Below are positions 29,787 through 39,053 of a DNA stretch of 64,000 bases, piece by piece (within the stretch, counting starts at the first letter, position 1; every line of letters starts with the position of its first letter). The notes below the pieces were generated by a model that had not been told where the DNA came from, did not search any database, and saw only the letters and a program-made list of their open reading frames with translations. Source of the stretch: Leptospira abararensis (lineage in GTDB: Bacteria; Spirochaetota; Leptospiria; Leptospirales; Leptospiraceae); assembly GCF_016918735.1 (NCBI RefSeq), contig NZ_JAFFPR010000035.1, positions 124,001 through 188,000 of the forward strand. Reading direction: 5' to 3'. A program made the translations under genes and the position numbers.

Positions 29787-30131
29787 ATGGACGCTTGCGA
29801 TGTCAAGGGGGATGAGGTGGGTTTATTAAAGAATAATCACAGTCATGGATGGAAATCTGTCGCCAAAGGAACGCTTGGTGGTGGATTCCCTTTCCATTCC
29901 AAACTTGCTACTTGGTTACAAGAATACACAAACATACCAAGAGATGCTGAATTAGAAATTCTAGAAGTGAGTTGTGGTGAGGCAAGTTGTCCCACAGAAG
30001 AAACCTTAATTGTTTGGAATGAGATACGTGAACCTGCAAACAAACTTGAGTTTCGTATTTCTCGTAGAAAAGAAAATATCTCTAAGATGGATGTGGATTT
30101 GTCTTGGAAACGGTTTGTGAGTGAAGCGTAA
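29787..30131 (+). CDS. Small protein downstream of metH, unknown
   Basis: 114 residues from the ATG at 29787, three bases after the metH stop; the GTG directly before it is an alternative. Features: KGTLGGGFPFHSKLATWLQEY, then a Cys-containing segment SCGEASCPTEETLIVWNE. No signal or membrane segment. Tight linkage suggests co-expression with metH. I do not recognise the family and give no function. Confidence 0.65.
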   Translation: MDACDVKGDEVGLLKNNHSHGWKSVAKGTLGGGFPFHSKLATWLQEYTNIPRDAELEILEVSCGEASCPTEETLIVWNEIREPANKLEFRISRRKENISKMDVDLSWKRFVSEA

Positions 30132-30146
30132 TTGCCCTGCACAAGG

Positions 30147-30272
30147 GATCGAAAGCGGAAATCCTTTCCTAAATTGGAATAAAATATCGATTTAGAATCA
30201 TTTGGGAAAGATTGCAGCGTAGAGCCCGGTCGGTGGTTCGATACGATTTTAATTTAGAATCAAATTCGATGT
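30147..30272. repeat. Two degenerate ~63-bp units in the gap after the metH operon
   Basis: The 165-bp gap 30132-30296 contains two related units. The first begins GATCGAAAGCGGAAATCC at 30147 and ends with ATTTAGAATCA at 30190-30200. The second begins GATTGCAGCGTAGAGCCC at 30210 and carries the same ATTTAGAATCA at 30252-30262. Start-to-start distance is 63 bp and between the 11-mers 62 bp. The middles have diverged. CTTTCC/GGAAAG pairing between the units could also form a hairpin. Confidence 0.4.
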
Positions 30273-30296
30273 GCCATAAAAAGTAAAGATAGAACC

Positions 30297-30686
30297 ATGG
30301 TAGATTCAATGACATTTTTTAAAAATAATCCCAGGTATATATTTCTTATGGATGGATTGGGTGCTATCCTTTCCGCAGTGTTACTTACTCTCGTGCTCCC
30401 TTTATTTGTAGACCTACTCGGGATGCCTATAGAAACACTTTTTATTTTATCTATTTTACCCGTAGGTTATGCCATATATTCATTGTTATGTTATCTTACG
30501 GATCCGTTCCAGTGGAAGTTTTATTTACGTGTGATTGCGATTGCTAACTTTTTGTACTGTTTGGTGACAATGGTATATCTTGTTTTGAATTTGGAACAAA
30601 CAACGATCTTTGGTGAATTGTATTTTGTTTTAGAAATGATTGTTGTTGCCGGTTTGGCAACTTTCGAATTGAAAATATCTAGTTAG
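30297..30686 (+). CDS. Small integral membrane protein, unknown
   Basis: 129 residues with four predicted membrane helices (GLGAILSAVLLTLVLPLFV; TLFILSILPVGYAIYSLL; YLRVIAIANFLYCLVTMVY; LYFVLEMIVVAGLATF). An ATG four codons in is an alternative start. No catalytic motif. It converges with the next gene, overlapping it by eight bases. Function unknown. Confidence 0.7.
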   Translation: MVDSMTFFKNNPRYIFLMDGLGAILSAVLLTLVLPLFVDLLGMPIETLFILSILPVGYAIYSLLCYLTDPFQWKFYLRVIAIANFLYCLVTMVYLVLNLEQTTIFGELYFVLEMIVVAGLATFELKISS

Positions 30687-31500
30687 CGTTAGATGATGGA
30701 GCCACAGGCATATAATATTTGAGACCCAAGTTTCCTTGGATTTCCGGTGCCCAAAGTTCATCCAAAGTTCGACCTGCTTCCCTAGCGTTGAGCGGAACTC
30801 GAACCATACCTTCAAAAGTTAAATTGCTATTCGAAATGCTGATTCCAGGTGTGATGTAGACTTGCCTTCCCACAAAGTTTGTACGAGAAGGTTCTTGGGC
30901 ACGGATTGAAGAGTTAAGACGGCTATTGATATCGTTATCAAAACGGTGGAGTTCGGAAAGTTGTAAAAATAATTCCCAACGAGAATTTTTAATAAAAGAA
31001 AACAAATTTCGATTGAGTCGGTATTTGATCCTCACTCTTGACTCTGCTATATCCACATAGCCAGAAGCACCTTGGTTCATTGACATTCCCATGCTTAGGC
31101 CTAAGTCAAAAGTGAAACCGCTGCGGTAATACACATAAGTGACATTGGGTTGGTAAGAAAGTAGGGCTGAGTTCATTCGTTCGGGGCGGACATCAAAATT
31201 CCCTTCTGGATTGCGGTAAGGGTTTGTTGTTGTGAAGGGGATTACGGGTGAAAAAATTTGAATCCCAGCCATTGGGTCGTCCGATTTGGGGAGTTTCCCA
31301 TCATATCCGAGTTCTAGTTCCTTTGGGAATCGGAAAGGGATAAGGATCGCCAAATTTCCGTTATGTGACCCGCCCACTTGGAATAAAGAAGCTCTTGGAT
31401 CTGAAAACGAATAACTGGAAAAGAAAGGTAATCCCTGTGCTAAAAGAGTGAGGCTCGTCATAGAGGCGAGAAGGGCAAGTAGTACTATCTTTTTAAGCAT
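30679..31500 (-). CDS. Secreted, possibly outer-membrane protein, unknown
   Basis: 273 residues with a signal peptide (KKIVLLALLASMTSLTLLAQG). The mature protein is rich in Asn, Ser, Arg and aromatic residues with alternating short strands (NVTYVYYRSGFTFDLGLSM; TFEGMVRVPLNAREAG), compatible with a beta-barrel or surface protein. No recognised domain. It is divergent from the phosphofructokinase gene. Confidence 0.65.
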   Translation of the reverse strand: MLKKIVLLALLASMTSLTLLAQGLPFFSSYSFSDPRASLFQVGGSHNGNLAILIPFRFPKELELGYDGKLPKSDDPMAGIQIFSPVIPFTTTNPYRNPEGNFDVRPERMNSALLSYQPNVTYVYYRSGFTFDLGLSMGMSMNQGASGYVDIAESRVRIKYRLNRNLFSFIKNSRWELFLQLSELHRFDNDINSRLNSSIRAQEPSRTNFVGRQVYITPGISISNSNLTFEGMVRVPLNAREAGRTLDELWAPEIQGNLGLKYYMPVAPSSNAN

Positions 31501-31583
31501 CTAAATGCATTTCTGCCTGCTTTTCCTTAGTTTGGCAATGAAATTTGCTTTCCTCTCTCTCTTTTTTTGTTATAAGTTTATCG

Positions 31584-32891
31584 ATGAATGAAAACGATAC
31601 CAAGGTCGAACAATTTGGTCCTTGCACCATTCCAAACCCAGCGGGGTACGACTACTGGACGGAAGACAACTCCGTCGTTCTTTTCCAAACGATATTTTCA
31701 GGGCCTGCTGATGCCAAAAAGACGGTAGAAACCAGTCCCGTTTTCTTTGAACAAGCAGGTCCCAAAGAAAAGATCTACTTTCGCCCGGAAGAAGTCACGG
31801 CAGGCATTGTGACTTGCGGCGGTCTTTGCCCAGGAATCAACGATGTCATTCGGGCTCTCGTAATGGAGCTTCACTACCGGTACAAAGTGCCCCGTATTTT
31901 GGGCTTTCCCTTTGGTTATGAAGGCCTTGTGAAAAAATTTGGGCATAGGCCGGTTGAACTCACTCCCGACAAAGTGGCTCATATTATGAACTTTGGTGGT
32001 TCTATTTTAGGCTCTTCTCGCGGGAGCCAAAATATTGGAGATATGGTGGATACATTATTTCTCTACGGTGTGAAGATGTTGTTTTGTATTGGTGGGGATG
32101 GGACACTCCGCGGGGCCCAGGCCATCCAAGAGGAAGTGCGCAAACGAAAGGAAGACATCGCCATTGTGGGGATTCCCAAAACCATTGATAATGATATCAA
32201 TTATGTTCAGAAGACATTTGGATTTTCGACTGCCTTTAGTAAGGCGGTGGAAGCCGTAAACTGCGCCCATGAAGAAGCCAAGGGGGCACCGAATGGAATT
32301 GGCCTTGTGAAACTGATGGGAAGGCATTCTGGTTTTATCGCCGTCAATTCCGCACTGGCTTCTAAAAATGTAAATTTTGTCCTCATCCCGGAACTTGATT
32401 TTGATTTAGAAGGAGAAGGTGCCTTTCTCCATGTTCTCAAAGAAAGAGTACAAAGAAGAGGGCATGCTGTGGTTATTGTGGCAGAAGGTGCCGGTCAAAA
32501 GTACTTTGAAGACAAAGGGGAAAAAGACCAATCGGGTAACAAGAAGTTGGCGGATATTGGAATTTTCATTAAAGACAAAATCACGGAATATTTCAAAAAA
32601 GAGGGAGTCACTCTCAACTTAAAGTACATAGACCCAAGTTATATCATTCGCTCCGTCCCGGCCAATGCTGAAGACTCTGTGTTTTGCGGGTTTCTCGCAC
32701 AAAACGCGGTACACGCTGCTTTTGCGGGAAGGACGGGATGTGTTGTGGGAATTTGGAACAATGTGTTTACTGTCATGCCCATCTCCCTTGCCATTGCCGA
32801 AAGAAAGGTATTACGGCCCGAGAGGAGTACTTTATGGCGAGCTCTCCTTGCCTCGACAGGCCAACCGAATGAAATGAAAGCGAAAGGCTGA
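31584..32891 (+). CDS. 6-phosphofructokinase, long spirochaete/plant type
   Basis: 435 residues from the ATG at 31584. It phosphorylates fructose-6-phosphate. Motifs: [37 protein letters not shown], and sugar-phosphate contacts [11 protein letters not shown]. Gly in GGDGT is the ATP-type residue (PPi enzymes have Asp there), while Lys in PKTIDND is the residue common to PPi enzymes and to the ATP-using long PFKs of plants, trypanosomes and spirochaetes. ATP is therefore the better guess for donor. The gene stands alone, with an upstream divergent secreted-protein gene. Confidence 0.93.
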   Translation: MNENDTKVEQFGPCTIPNPAGYDYWTEDNSVVLFQTIFSGPADAKKTVETSPVFFEQAGPKEKIYFRPEEVTAGIVTCGGLCPGINDVIRALVMELHYRYKVPRILGFPFGYEGLVKKFGHRPVELTPDKVAHIMNFGGSILGSSRGSQNIGDMVDTLFLYGVKMLFCIGGDGTLRGAQAIQEEVRKRKEDIAIVGIPKTIDNDINYVQKTFGFSTAFSKAVEAVNCAHEEAKGAPNGIGLVKLMGRHSGFIAVNSALASKNVNFVLIPELDFDLEGEGAFLHVLKERVQRRGHAVVIVAEGAGQKYFEDKGEKDQSGNKKLADIGIFIKDKITEYFKKEGVTLNLKYIDPSYIIRSVPANAEDSVFCGFLAQNAVHAAFAGRTGCVVGIWNNVFTVMPISLAIAERKVLRPERSTLWRALLASTGQPNEMKAKG

Positions 32892-32901
32892 TCGATAAAG
32901 A

Positions 32902-33492
32902 TCAGCTGTTTTCTACTTTTTTTTGAAACTTGAGGATATTGTCCCTGATTTCTTCTTCTTTTTGGTGGAGTTCTTTTAGAAACTCGGTATCCAAAATCAT
33001 TTCTGGTTTTTTGATGAATTTACTTTCATCATAGTTGTCGATTTCGTATAACAGGTCTTCGATGTTAGATTCAACTTTGACAAGGCTTTGGATGGATTCT
33101 ACCACCTTTTTATTGACAAAGAGAATTTCTTTGAATCGTAAGATGTAGTGTTGGAATCTATTTTCGCGGATCATCGCTTGGCGTTGCATTTCGCGCACCA
33201 CTTCGCGTTCTTTTAAAACTTCTTTTTTTTCGACAAGGATTTGGTTTTTGAAAATTCGAATTAGATTTTCTGTTTCTAACTTATAATTTTCAAAACTACT
33301 GTTATGATTGTTTTGTAAGTCTTCCATTTGTTTGCGAAAATCTTTTTCTCGCATACGGTCTTGTTCCTTACGTAACTTGTCAGATGTTTGTAGTGCGTTT
33401 TTGACGCGCGTTTCGATGACAGCATCTAACATAGCTTTGTGCAGTTTGTCCAATCGTAAGGCCACTGCCATGGCGTATAGAATGCGTTTCAT
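32902..33492 (-). CDS. Coiled-coil protein, unknown
   Basis: 196 residues, highly charged. Heptad-like helices run from about residue 25 to 195 (KLRKEQDRMREKDFRKQMED; EKKEVLKEREVVREMQRQA). The first about 15 residues (KRILYAMAVALRLDKL) are mildly hydrophobic and could be an amphipathic anchor. It starts 15 bases after the SpoIIE phosphatase gene and is probably co-transcribed with it, so it may be a scaffold or partner in that signalling path. No family recognised. Confidence 0.7.
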   Translation of the reverse strand: MKRILYAMAVALRLDKLHKAMLDAVIETRVKNALQTSDKLRKEQDRMREKDFRKQMEDLQNNHNSSFENYKLETENLIRIFKNQILVEKKEVLKEREVVREMQRQAMIRENRFQHYILRFKEILFVNKKVVESIQSLVKVESNIEDLLYEIDNYDESKFIKKPEMILDTEFLKELHQKEEEIRDNILKFQKKVENS

Positions 33493-33507
33493 AAAAACTC
33501 CTTATTA

Positions 33508-35253
33508 TTAGTTTAGACGAATAATAAAGAGAGAAAGGTCATCATGTGGTTCTGCTTCTCCCACAAATTCACTTACTTTTTGTAAAATTGCCTGTCTTAC
33601 CACTTCCGGTGGATCATTGATATGGGATAGGATGACAGATTCCAATCTCTCTTCTGAAAAGAGTTCTTCTTTCGTATTCATGGCTTCTGTTACACCATCT
33701 GTGTATAAAACCAATAAATCACCAGGAAGATAACTCACAGTATGTTCGGAAAATTCGCAATTTCCAATCCCCATCGGTTGGCCTTTTCCGGAAAGGTGTT
33801 GGATTTTATGATGTTTTTTGCGATAGATGATTTGCATATTATGACCTGCAGAAGAATAGGTTAATTCTTTTTTGGTCATATTGATTCGTACAAGCATAGC
33901 GGTGACAAACATAAGGAAACCAGATTTGTCTTGTAAGATTTGATTTGCATTGAAGAGAGCTTCGCTAGTGGAAGTGGTTTTAGAAACTTCTTGTTGTAAA
34001 ACTGTTTTTGAAAACTCCATAAAAAGGGCAGCTGGTGTTCCTTTTCCAGATACATCGGCAATGATTACAGAGACTTCATCTTTTCCATGAACTACCATAT
34101 CATAGAAGTCTCCACCAATTTCACGGGAAGCTTGGTAGTAGGTATCAAATTCTAAAAGTGAGTATTGTTTAGGAATGATGGGGAGTGAGTGTTTTTGGAT
34201 CATAGCTGCGACTTGCATATCGCGGTCTATGTTTTTCAAACGTTCACTTTGTATCTTTACTTGTAAGGCGGTATAGGCTTCCCCGACTTGGTTTGTCAGC
34301 GTTCGCAAAATCCGAATGTCCATTTCATCAAAACGAGTGCGGGATGTTTTGTCTGATACCACAAGAGAACCAAGCCATTCTTTGTTTTTGAGAATGGGGA
34401 AAAGGATCAGACTATGTTGGAAAAGTCCTTTGTGAGTGAGTTGGATTCCTTGGGGAGAATTTGCGGTAATGATTTTGATCCCTTTAAACATCCAATCGGC
34501 TTTGTCAGCAAAGAGTAAAACTTCTACATCTTCATCATGAATTTGGTCCGAAAATCCTTTGGATTTGGATCTTGGAAGGCCCTTCTTTTCAATTTTTTCA
34601 AAGTTGAGACAAACCCGATCCACTTGTAAAACTTCGGATATGGTTTTGACAGCAAGGTCCATAAATTCATCCGAACTTTGGATGTTAGCAAGGGCTTGGG
34701 AAATTTGAAAGAGGCAATTGAGTTCGTTGGCGCGTAAATTTAAGCTGTCTATTAGAAGGCGATTTTTGACGGCGATGGCGGCTAAGTTTGAAAGGTATCT
34801 TAGAATTTTGATATCGTTGTTATTAAAATCACGGTTGTCCAAAGAGTTTACGGCTTCGAGTACACCTTGTACTTCTCCTTGGGCAATCATAGGAACACAA
34901 AGGAGATTCCTTGTGACATATCCGACTTTTTGGTCAATGGCTTTGAATATTCTTGGATCGTTTGCGGCATCGTTGACAATTTCTGGTTTGAGAGTTTCTA
35001 AAACCATTCCGGCGATTCCTTTTCCCCTAGGAACTGTTAGGTGGGCAAGGGATTCTTCTTTTAAACCACTCGTTGTATTGAACACTAACTGATCATTTTC
35101 TTTGTCATATAGAAGAAGGGAGGAGCCTTCTGTTTGAAGAACATCACGGGTGATTCCCATGATCTCGCCGAGAAGTGTATCCAAATCTTCTTGCGAATTG
35201 ATACGGCTTGTAATGTCTGAAATCAGACTTAATGTCAGTAGTTTAGTAGGCAT
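33508..35253 (-). CDS. GAF-GAF-SpoIIE (PP2C-type) serine phosphatase
   Basis: 581 residues. Two GAF domains (about 10-160 and 180-330) precede a SpoIIE/RsbU-type phosphatase. Metal-site motifs are present: GGDFYDM, IADVSGKGTPAALFM, YSSAGHNMQI, LVLYTDGVTEAMN and EPHDDLSLFI. Such enzymes dephosphorylate anti-anti-sigma (STAS) proteins in partner-switching cascades; no STAS or anti-sigma gene is adjacent. The GAF domains probably bind a small ligand. It follows argB by six bases and precedes a coiled-coil gene, an odd biosynthesis-plus-signalling operon. Confidence 0.93.
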   Translation of the reverse strand: MPTKLLTLSLISDITSRINSQEDLDTLLGEIMGITRDVLQTEGSSLLLYDKENDQLVFNTTSGLKEESLAHLTVPRGKGIAGMVLETLKPEIVNDAANDPRIFKAIDQKVGYVTRNLLCVPMIAQGEVQGVLEAVNSLDNRDFNNNDIKILRYLSNLAAIAVKNRLLIDSLNLRANELNCLFQISQALANIQSSDEFMDLAVKTISEVLQVDRVCLNFEKIEKKGLPRSKSKGFSDQIHDEDVEVLLFADKADWMFKGIKIITANSPQGIQLTHKGLFQHSLILFPILKNKEWLGSLVVSDKTSRTRFDEMDIRILRTLTNQVGEAYTALQVKIQSERLKNIDRDMQVAAMIQKHSLPIIPKQYSLLEFDTYYQASREIGGDFYDMVVHGKDEVSVIIADVSGKGTPAALFMEFSKTVLQQEVSKTTSTSEALFNANQILQDKSGFLMFVTAMLVRINMTKKELTYSSAGHNMQIIYRKKHHKIQHLSGKGQPMGIGNCEFSEHTVSYLPGDLLVLYTDGVTEAMNTKEELFSEERLESVILSHINDPPEVVRQAILQKVSEFVGEAEPHDDLSLFIIRLN

Positions 35254-35259
35254 CCGAAT

Positions 35260-36138
35260 CTATCCTTGTTCGATCAAACTTCCAATCCCTTGGTTCGTCA
35301 ATATTTCAATTAAGACGGAATGGGGAACTCGACCGTCAATGATGTGGGCCCGTTTGACACCTGAGTCAATGGCTCCCAAACAACACTCTACTTTAGGTAT
35401 CATGCCACCAGAGATCTGTCCAGTTTTTATATATTTGTGAATGTCCGCTTTTTTTAGACCCGTTACCAATTGACCATCAATCAGAATACCGGGTGTGTCT
35501 GTGAGTAAAATGAGTTTGTCTGCATGGAGAGCTTGTGCAATGGCCCCTGCCATGGTATCAGCATTGATATTGAGTGTTTGGCCCTCTTTCGACATGGCAA
35601 CAGGTGAGATGATGGGTATAAAACCTTCACGTTGTAAGGTGAATATGATCTTGGGATCCACTTCGGAGATTTCTCCCACAAGGCCTAAATCGATTTTTTG
35701 AACCTTACCGTCCTCACCTTCGACTTCCATAAGATATTTTTCTGCAAGGGCAAGGCCACCATCTTTTCCCGATAGACCAACTGGTTTCCCCCCTTTTTCT
35801 TGGATGAGAGAAACAATCTGTTTGTTTACTTTGCCAGTGAGAACCATCTCTACCACTTCCATGGTGGCTTCGTCTGTGACTCTGTGGCCACGAATGAACT
35901 GGGTATTGAGGTTTAAAGACTTGATAAGGGAGTTGATTTCAGGCCCACCACCGTGTACAACAACAGGATTGATTCCTAGGTATTTGAGGAGTACAATATC
36001 TTCTGCAAAAGATGCTTTTAACTCTTCTTCCACCATGGCAGCTCCACCATATTTGATGACAATGGTTTTCCCCGAATAATTGATCAAATAGGGAAGAGCT
36101 TCCAAGATATGATTGATTTTTTCAGAATGGTGGTTCAT
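35260..36138 (-). CDS. argB: Acetylglutamate kinase
   Basis: 292 residues, second step of arginine synthesis. Signatures: [52 protein letters not shown] and [10 protein letters not shown]. The ATG at 36138 is chosen because GAGG lies seven bases upstream; an ATG four codons earlier has no such site. The long N-terminal segment before the kinase core is typical of arginine-feedback-sensitive enzymes, so allosteric control is possible. It heads an operon with the SpoIIE phosphatase. Confidence 0.96.
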   Translation of the reverse strand: MNHHSEKINHILEALPYLINYSGKTIVIKYGGAAMVEEELKASFAEDIVLLKYLGINPVVVHGGGPEINSLIKSLNLNTQFIRGHRVTDEATMEVVEMVLTGKVNKQIVSLIQEKGGKPVGLSGKDGGLALAEKYLMEVEGEDGKVQKIDLGLVGEISEVDPKIIFTLQREGFIPIISPVAMSKEGQTLNINADTMAGAIAQALHADKLILLTDTPGILIDGQLVTGLKKADIHKYIKTGQISGGMIPKVECCLGAIDSGVKRAHIIDGRVPHSVLIEILTNQGIGSLIEQG

Positions 36139-36158
36139 AAAAGACCTCATTTATGATA

Positions 36159-36968
36159 ATGAAATTTAAAGCCGCCGCAGTGCAAGTCACAAGTACAGCA
36201 AGAGTCTCAAATAACCTAACTAAGTGTAGGCAACTTGTGGAAGAGGCTGCGAGTGCCGGTGCCAAAGTCATAGGCCTACCGGAAAACTTTTCGTTTATGG
36301 GTTCGGAAGCAGAGAAAAAAAATCTCCTTGGCCAAATTGAAGAGGAGACCACTGCCTTTCTGAAAGAGACAGCAAAAGACCTCGGAATTTTTCTACTCGG
36401 AGGAGGGTTCCCCACAAAAGCTCCTACGGGTAAGGTATTCAACACTGCCGTCATTGTTAGTCCCAGTGGTGAAGAAGTATTTCGGTATCACAAAGCCCAT
36501 CTTTTTAATGCGGTGGTTGGGGATGGGTTCAATTACAGCGAATCTAATTCTACAGAGAGTGGCGGAAAAGTTCCTGAGGTCATCCAAACCGAATATGGAA
36601 AGATCTCTTCGGCAATTTGTTATGACATTCGATTTCCAGAACTTTTCCGTGCTTTGTCCGAGAAGGGTGTGGAACTTTGTTTTTTGCCGGCAGCCTTTAC
36701 GGTTCCCACAGGGGTTGCCCATTGGCATGTATTACTCCGTGCTCGTGCGATCGAAAATTTTATGTATGTTTTGGCACCGGGCCAAACAGGAACCCATGAC
36801 CCTCATGGGAATCGTAAAACCTTTGGTCATTCACTTATCATTTCCCCTTGGGGAGAAATTCTAGATGAAATAGACAATGAAGAAGGATTCGCCATTGCAG
36901 ATATCGACTTACAAAAGTTAATTGATATTAGAAACCAACTTCCGAGTTTAAACCATCGCCTGTTTTAA
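36159..36968 (+). CDS. Carbon-nitrogen hydrolase (nitrilase superfamily, Nit1/Nit2 group)
   Basis: 269 residues. The catalytic triad is visible: Glu in GLPENFSFMG, Lys in RYHKAHLF and Cys in AICYDIRFPELFR. The group includes omega-amidase and the repair enzyme for deaminated glutathione; C-terminal HDPHGNRKTFGHS is typical of it. Exact substrate unproven. The start is taken at the second ATG (36159). It is divergent from argB with only about 20 bp between starts, and overlaps the convergent hydrolase gene by four bases. Confidence 0.9.
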   Translation: MKFKAAAVQVTSTARVSNNLTKCRQLVEEAASAGAKVIGLPENFSFMGSEAEKKNLLGQIEEETTAFLKETAKDLGIFLLGGGFPTKAPTGKVFNTAVIVSPSGEEVFRYHKAHLFNAVVGDGFNYSESNSTESGGKVPEVIQTEYGKISSAICYDIRFPELFRALSEKGVELCFLPAAFTVPTGVAHWHVLLRARAIENFMYVLAPGQTGTHDPHGNRKTFGHSLIISPWGEILDEIDNEEGFAIADIDLQKLIDIRNQLPSLNHRLF

Positions 36969-37858
36969 AAAAAAGATTTTTTAGCCGCTGAAGCTTTTTT
37001 CATTAGAATGAAATCTTTCATTACTTTCTCTGCCGCTTTTTGTTTTTCCATATGTACAAAGTGTCCACATTCAGAAAATAAAACTGCCTTCACATGAGGA
37101 GTGGTTCTTTCTAATTCCATTACATCCTTTCCTGGAATGATAGGATCTTCTTCTCCACGCATGATGAGGGTAGGAACCCGATTTCCAAAGACTATGGGTC
37201 TGATGTCAGTTCTGTCCAACATCTCAAGGATCATGAGAATTTGTCTTGGATTCAAACATTCAAATTGTGGGTTGTATTCTTTTAAGAATTGTTTAATGTC
37301 TTCTCTTGCATGGAAGGCAGCAGAGTCATACACTCCATAAGAAAATCCAATTTGTAAAGCTTTAGGGAGGGACTTCCCAAGTTTAAATCCAAAGTCAAAA
37401 AAACTTCCTAAGTTCGCCCGAAGTCCCACCACACCGATTTTTAAAATCCCAGGTACGGGACCGTGGACAAAAGGTGCTATGGAGATCACTTGTTTGATCC
37501 TTTGTGGGAATAGGGAAGCGATGGCAAGGACTGCCATTCCACCTGTGGAGTGACCCACGAGAGTGATGTCTTTTTCGCCCGCAGAGGCCCATATTCCTTG
37601 CGCTTGTGTTTCTAAAAAATCTTGGAGGGTGAGTCCTTTTTTTTGATCAAAGATTTGAGCGGGATAATGACCCACTAAGTCTAGTTCAATGACATCGCCC
37701 AGTTCACGAAAAAAAGGAATGTTAAGACCCCAATACCCTGCCGCCGAACACCAACCACCGATAAGCACAATGGTTTCTTTGGATTTTGGATTCAGAGATT
37801 TATGTTTAACGTAAGTGAGTCTGTGATTTTTCCAGTTATAAATTTGTCTTTCTGACAT
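36965..37858 (-). CDS. Alpha/beta hydrolase
   Basis: 297 residues. Nucleophile elbow GHSTGGMAV, acid and His late in the chain (RGEEDPIIPG; SECGHFVHME) and an oxyanion segment near IGGWCSAAGYWG. A small cap domain lies between about 150 and 215. Substrate unknown; esterase or peptidase-like hydrolysis is likely. It is nine bases downstream of alr in the same direction. Confidence 0.88.
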   Translation of the reverse strand: MSERQIYNWKNHRLTYVKHKSLNPKSKETIVLIGGWCSAAGYWGLNIPFFRELGDVIELDLVGHYPAQIFDQKKGLTLQDFLETQAQGIWASAGEKDITLVGHSTGGMAVLAIASLFPQRIKQVISIAPFVHGPVPGILKIGVVGLRANLGSFFDFGFKLGKSLPKALQIGFSYGVYDSAAFHAREDIKQFLKEYNPQFECLNPRQILMILEMLDRTDIRPIVFGNRVPTLIMRGEEDPIIPGKDVMELERTTPHVKAVLFSECGHFVHMEKQKAAEKVMKDFILMKKASAAKKSFF

Positions 37859-37867
37859 ATAAATCCT

Positions 37868-38998
37868 CTAGTCTTCTATGATGCGGGGAAAGGATCCTAG
37901 AATTTTTGTCACCACTTCATAATTGATAGTTCCTGTCCAAGTCGCGTGATCATCGGCTGATATGGTTTCGTTTCCCGATTTTCCAATAATGACTACATCG
38001 TCACCAATGGTGGCATCTGGAATATGTGTGATATCAAGCATTGTCATATTCATACAAATCCGACCTAAAATTTTAGCACGTTCACCGCGAACTAACATAT
38101 ACCCGTTGTTGGAAAGTTTCCTGTCCAGTCCCTCATAGTATCCGACGGGAACAACTGCCAATTTCGTATCGTGAGTGGTTTTATATGTGGACCCGTAACC
38201 AATAAAACTTCCTTGGTTTAGGTTTTGGATGTGTTGGATTTGTGTTTTCCACGTAAGCGCTGGTTTTAACATCCCCACATCTTTTTTCATAAGAGAGAGA
38301 GAAAGTTTGGTTTCTAAACTGGGCCAAAGTCCATAAAGAGAAATTCCGACACGAACCAAGTCCATCCTTGCTTCGGAAAACAACATGGCAGAAGCAGAAG
38401 AAGCGCAATGACAAATCAGATCAATAAACCCATGTTTGGCGAATGTGTCTATCGTATCTTGGAACCTACCGAGTTGTAACATCGAGTAACTATGTTCTGT
38501 AAAATCTTCTGTACTTGCAAAGTGAGTGGCAATTCCAGAGAGAGGTAGTTTTTTTTCAAAAATTTCTTTAGCCAGGACTTCGGCATTATTGGTTGGGATT
38601 CCAAGCCTTGACATTCCCGTATCGACTTTCAAATGGATTTTGGGAGTGGGGGAAAGTTTGGCTAAGATTTCCATTTCTTCCACACGAGAGACCATCACCC
38701 AAAAGTTTTCATCAGCCAAGGATTCTTTTCTTTCCGCGAGGTTAGGAATGCTTCCCATAATGAGGATGGTGGCTTTGGTATACACCCTCCGAATGGATAA
38801 GGCTTCTTCTAAAGAATTGACCCCCAAATAATCGGTACCGGCATCCAGGGCGATGGAGGCGGTGGCAAGAAGTCCATGCCCATAGGCATTGGACTTAATA
38901 ATGGCAGTAAACTTGGTTTTTGGTCCAATGAGTTTGCGAAAAAGGGCGATATTGTGACTAAACGCCGACCGAGAGAGGTAAATCCGAGAAGAGAGCAC
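37868..38998 (-). CDS. alr: Alanine racemase
   Basis: 376 residues. PLP enzyme making D-alanine for peptidoglycan. The PLP lysine lies in AIIKSNAYGHG near residue 35, the second catalytic base region in a RVGISLYGLWPS segment, and GRICMNMTMLD toward the end. The start is a GTG. Divergent from the class V aminotransferase with 55 bp between them. Confidence 0.95.
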   Translation of the reverse strand: MLSSRIYLSRSAFSHNIALFRKLIGPKTKFTAIIKSNAYGHGLLATASIALDAGTDYLGVNSLEEALSIRRVYTKATILIMGSIPNLAERKESLADENFWVMVSRVEEMEILAKLSPTPKIHLKVDTGMSRLGIPTNNAEVLAKEIFEKKLPLSGIATHFASTEDFTEHSYSMLQLGRFQDTIDTFAKHGFIDLICHCASSASAMLFSEARMDLVRVGISLYGLWPSLETKLSLSLMKKDVGMLKPALTWKTQIQHIQNLNQGSFIGYGSTYKTTHDTKLAVVPVGYYEGLDRKLSNNGYMLVRGERAKILGRICMNMTMLDITHIPDATIGDDVVIIGKSGNETISADDHATWTGTINYEVVTKILGSFPRIIED

Positions 38999-39053
38999 GG
39001 TCCCATTTTTTTTTACTTTTCTCTTCTGTCGCTTCAGATATTTCTATTTTTGC

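Noticed and set aside
30225..30260. tRNA-like T-arm text (GGTGGTTCGATAC) in the gap after the metH operon
   Set aside because: No acceptor stem, D-arm or anticodon arm could be placed at tRNA spacing around it.
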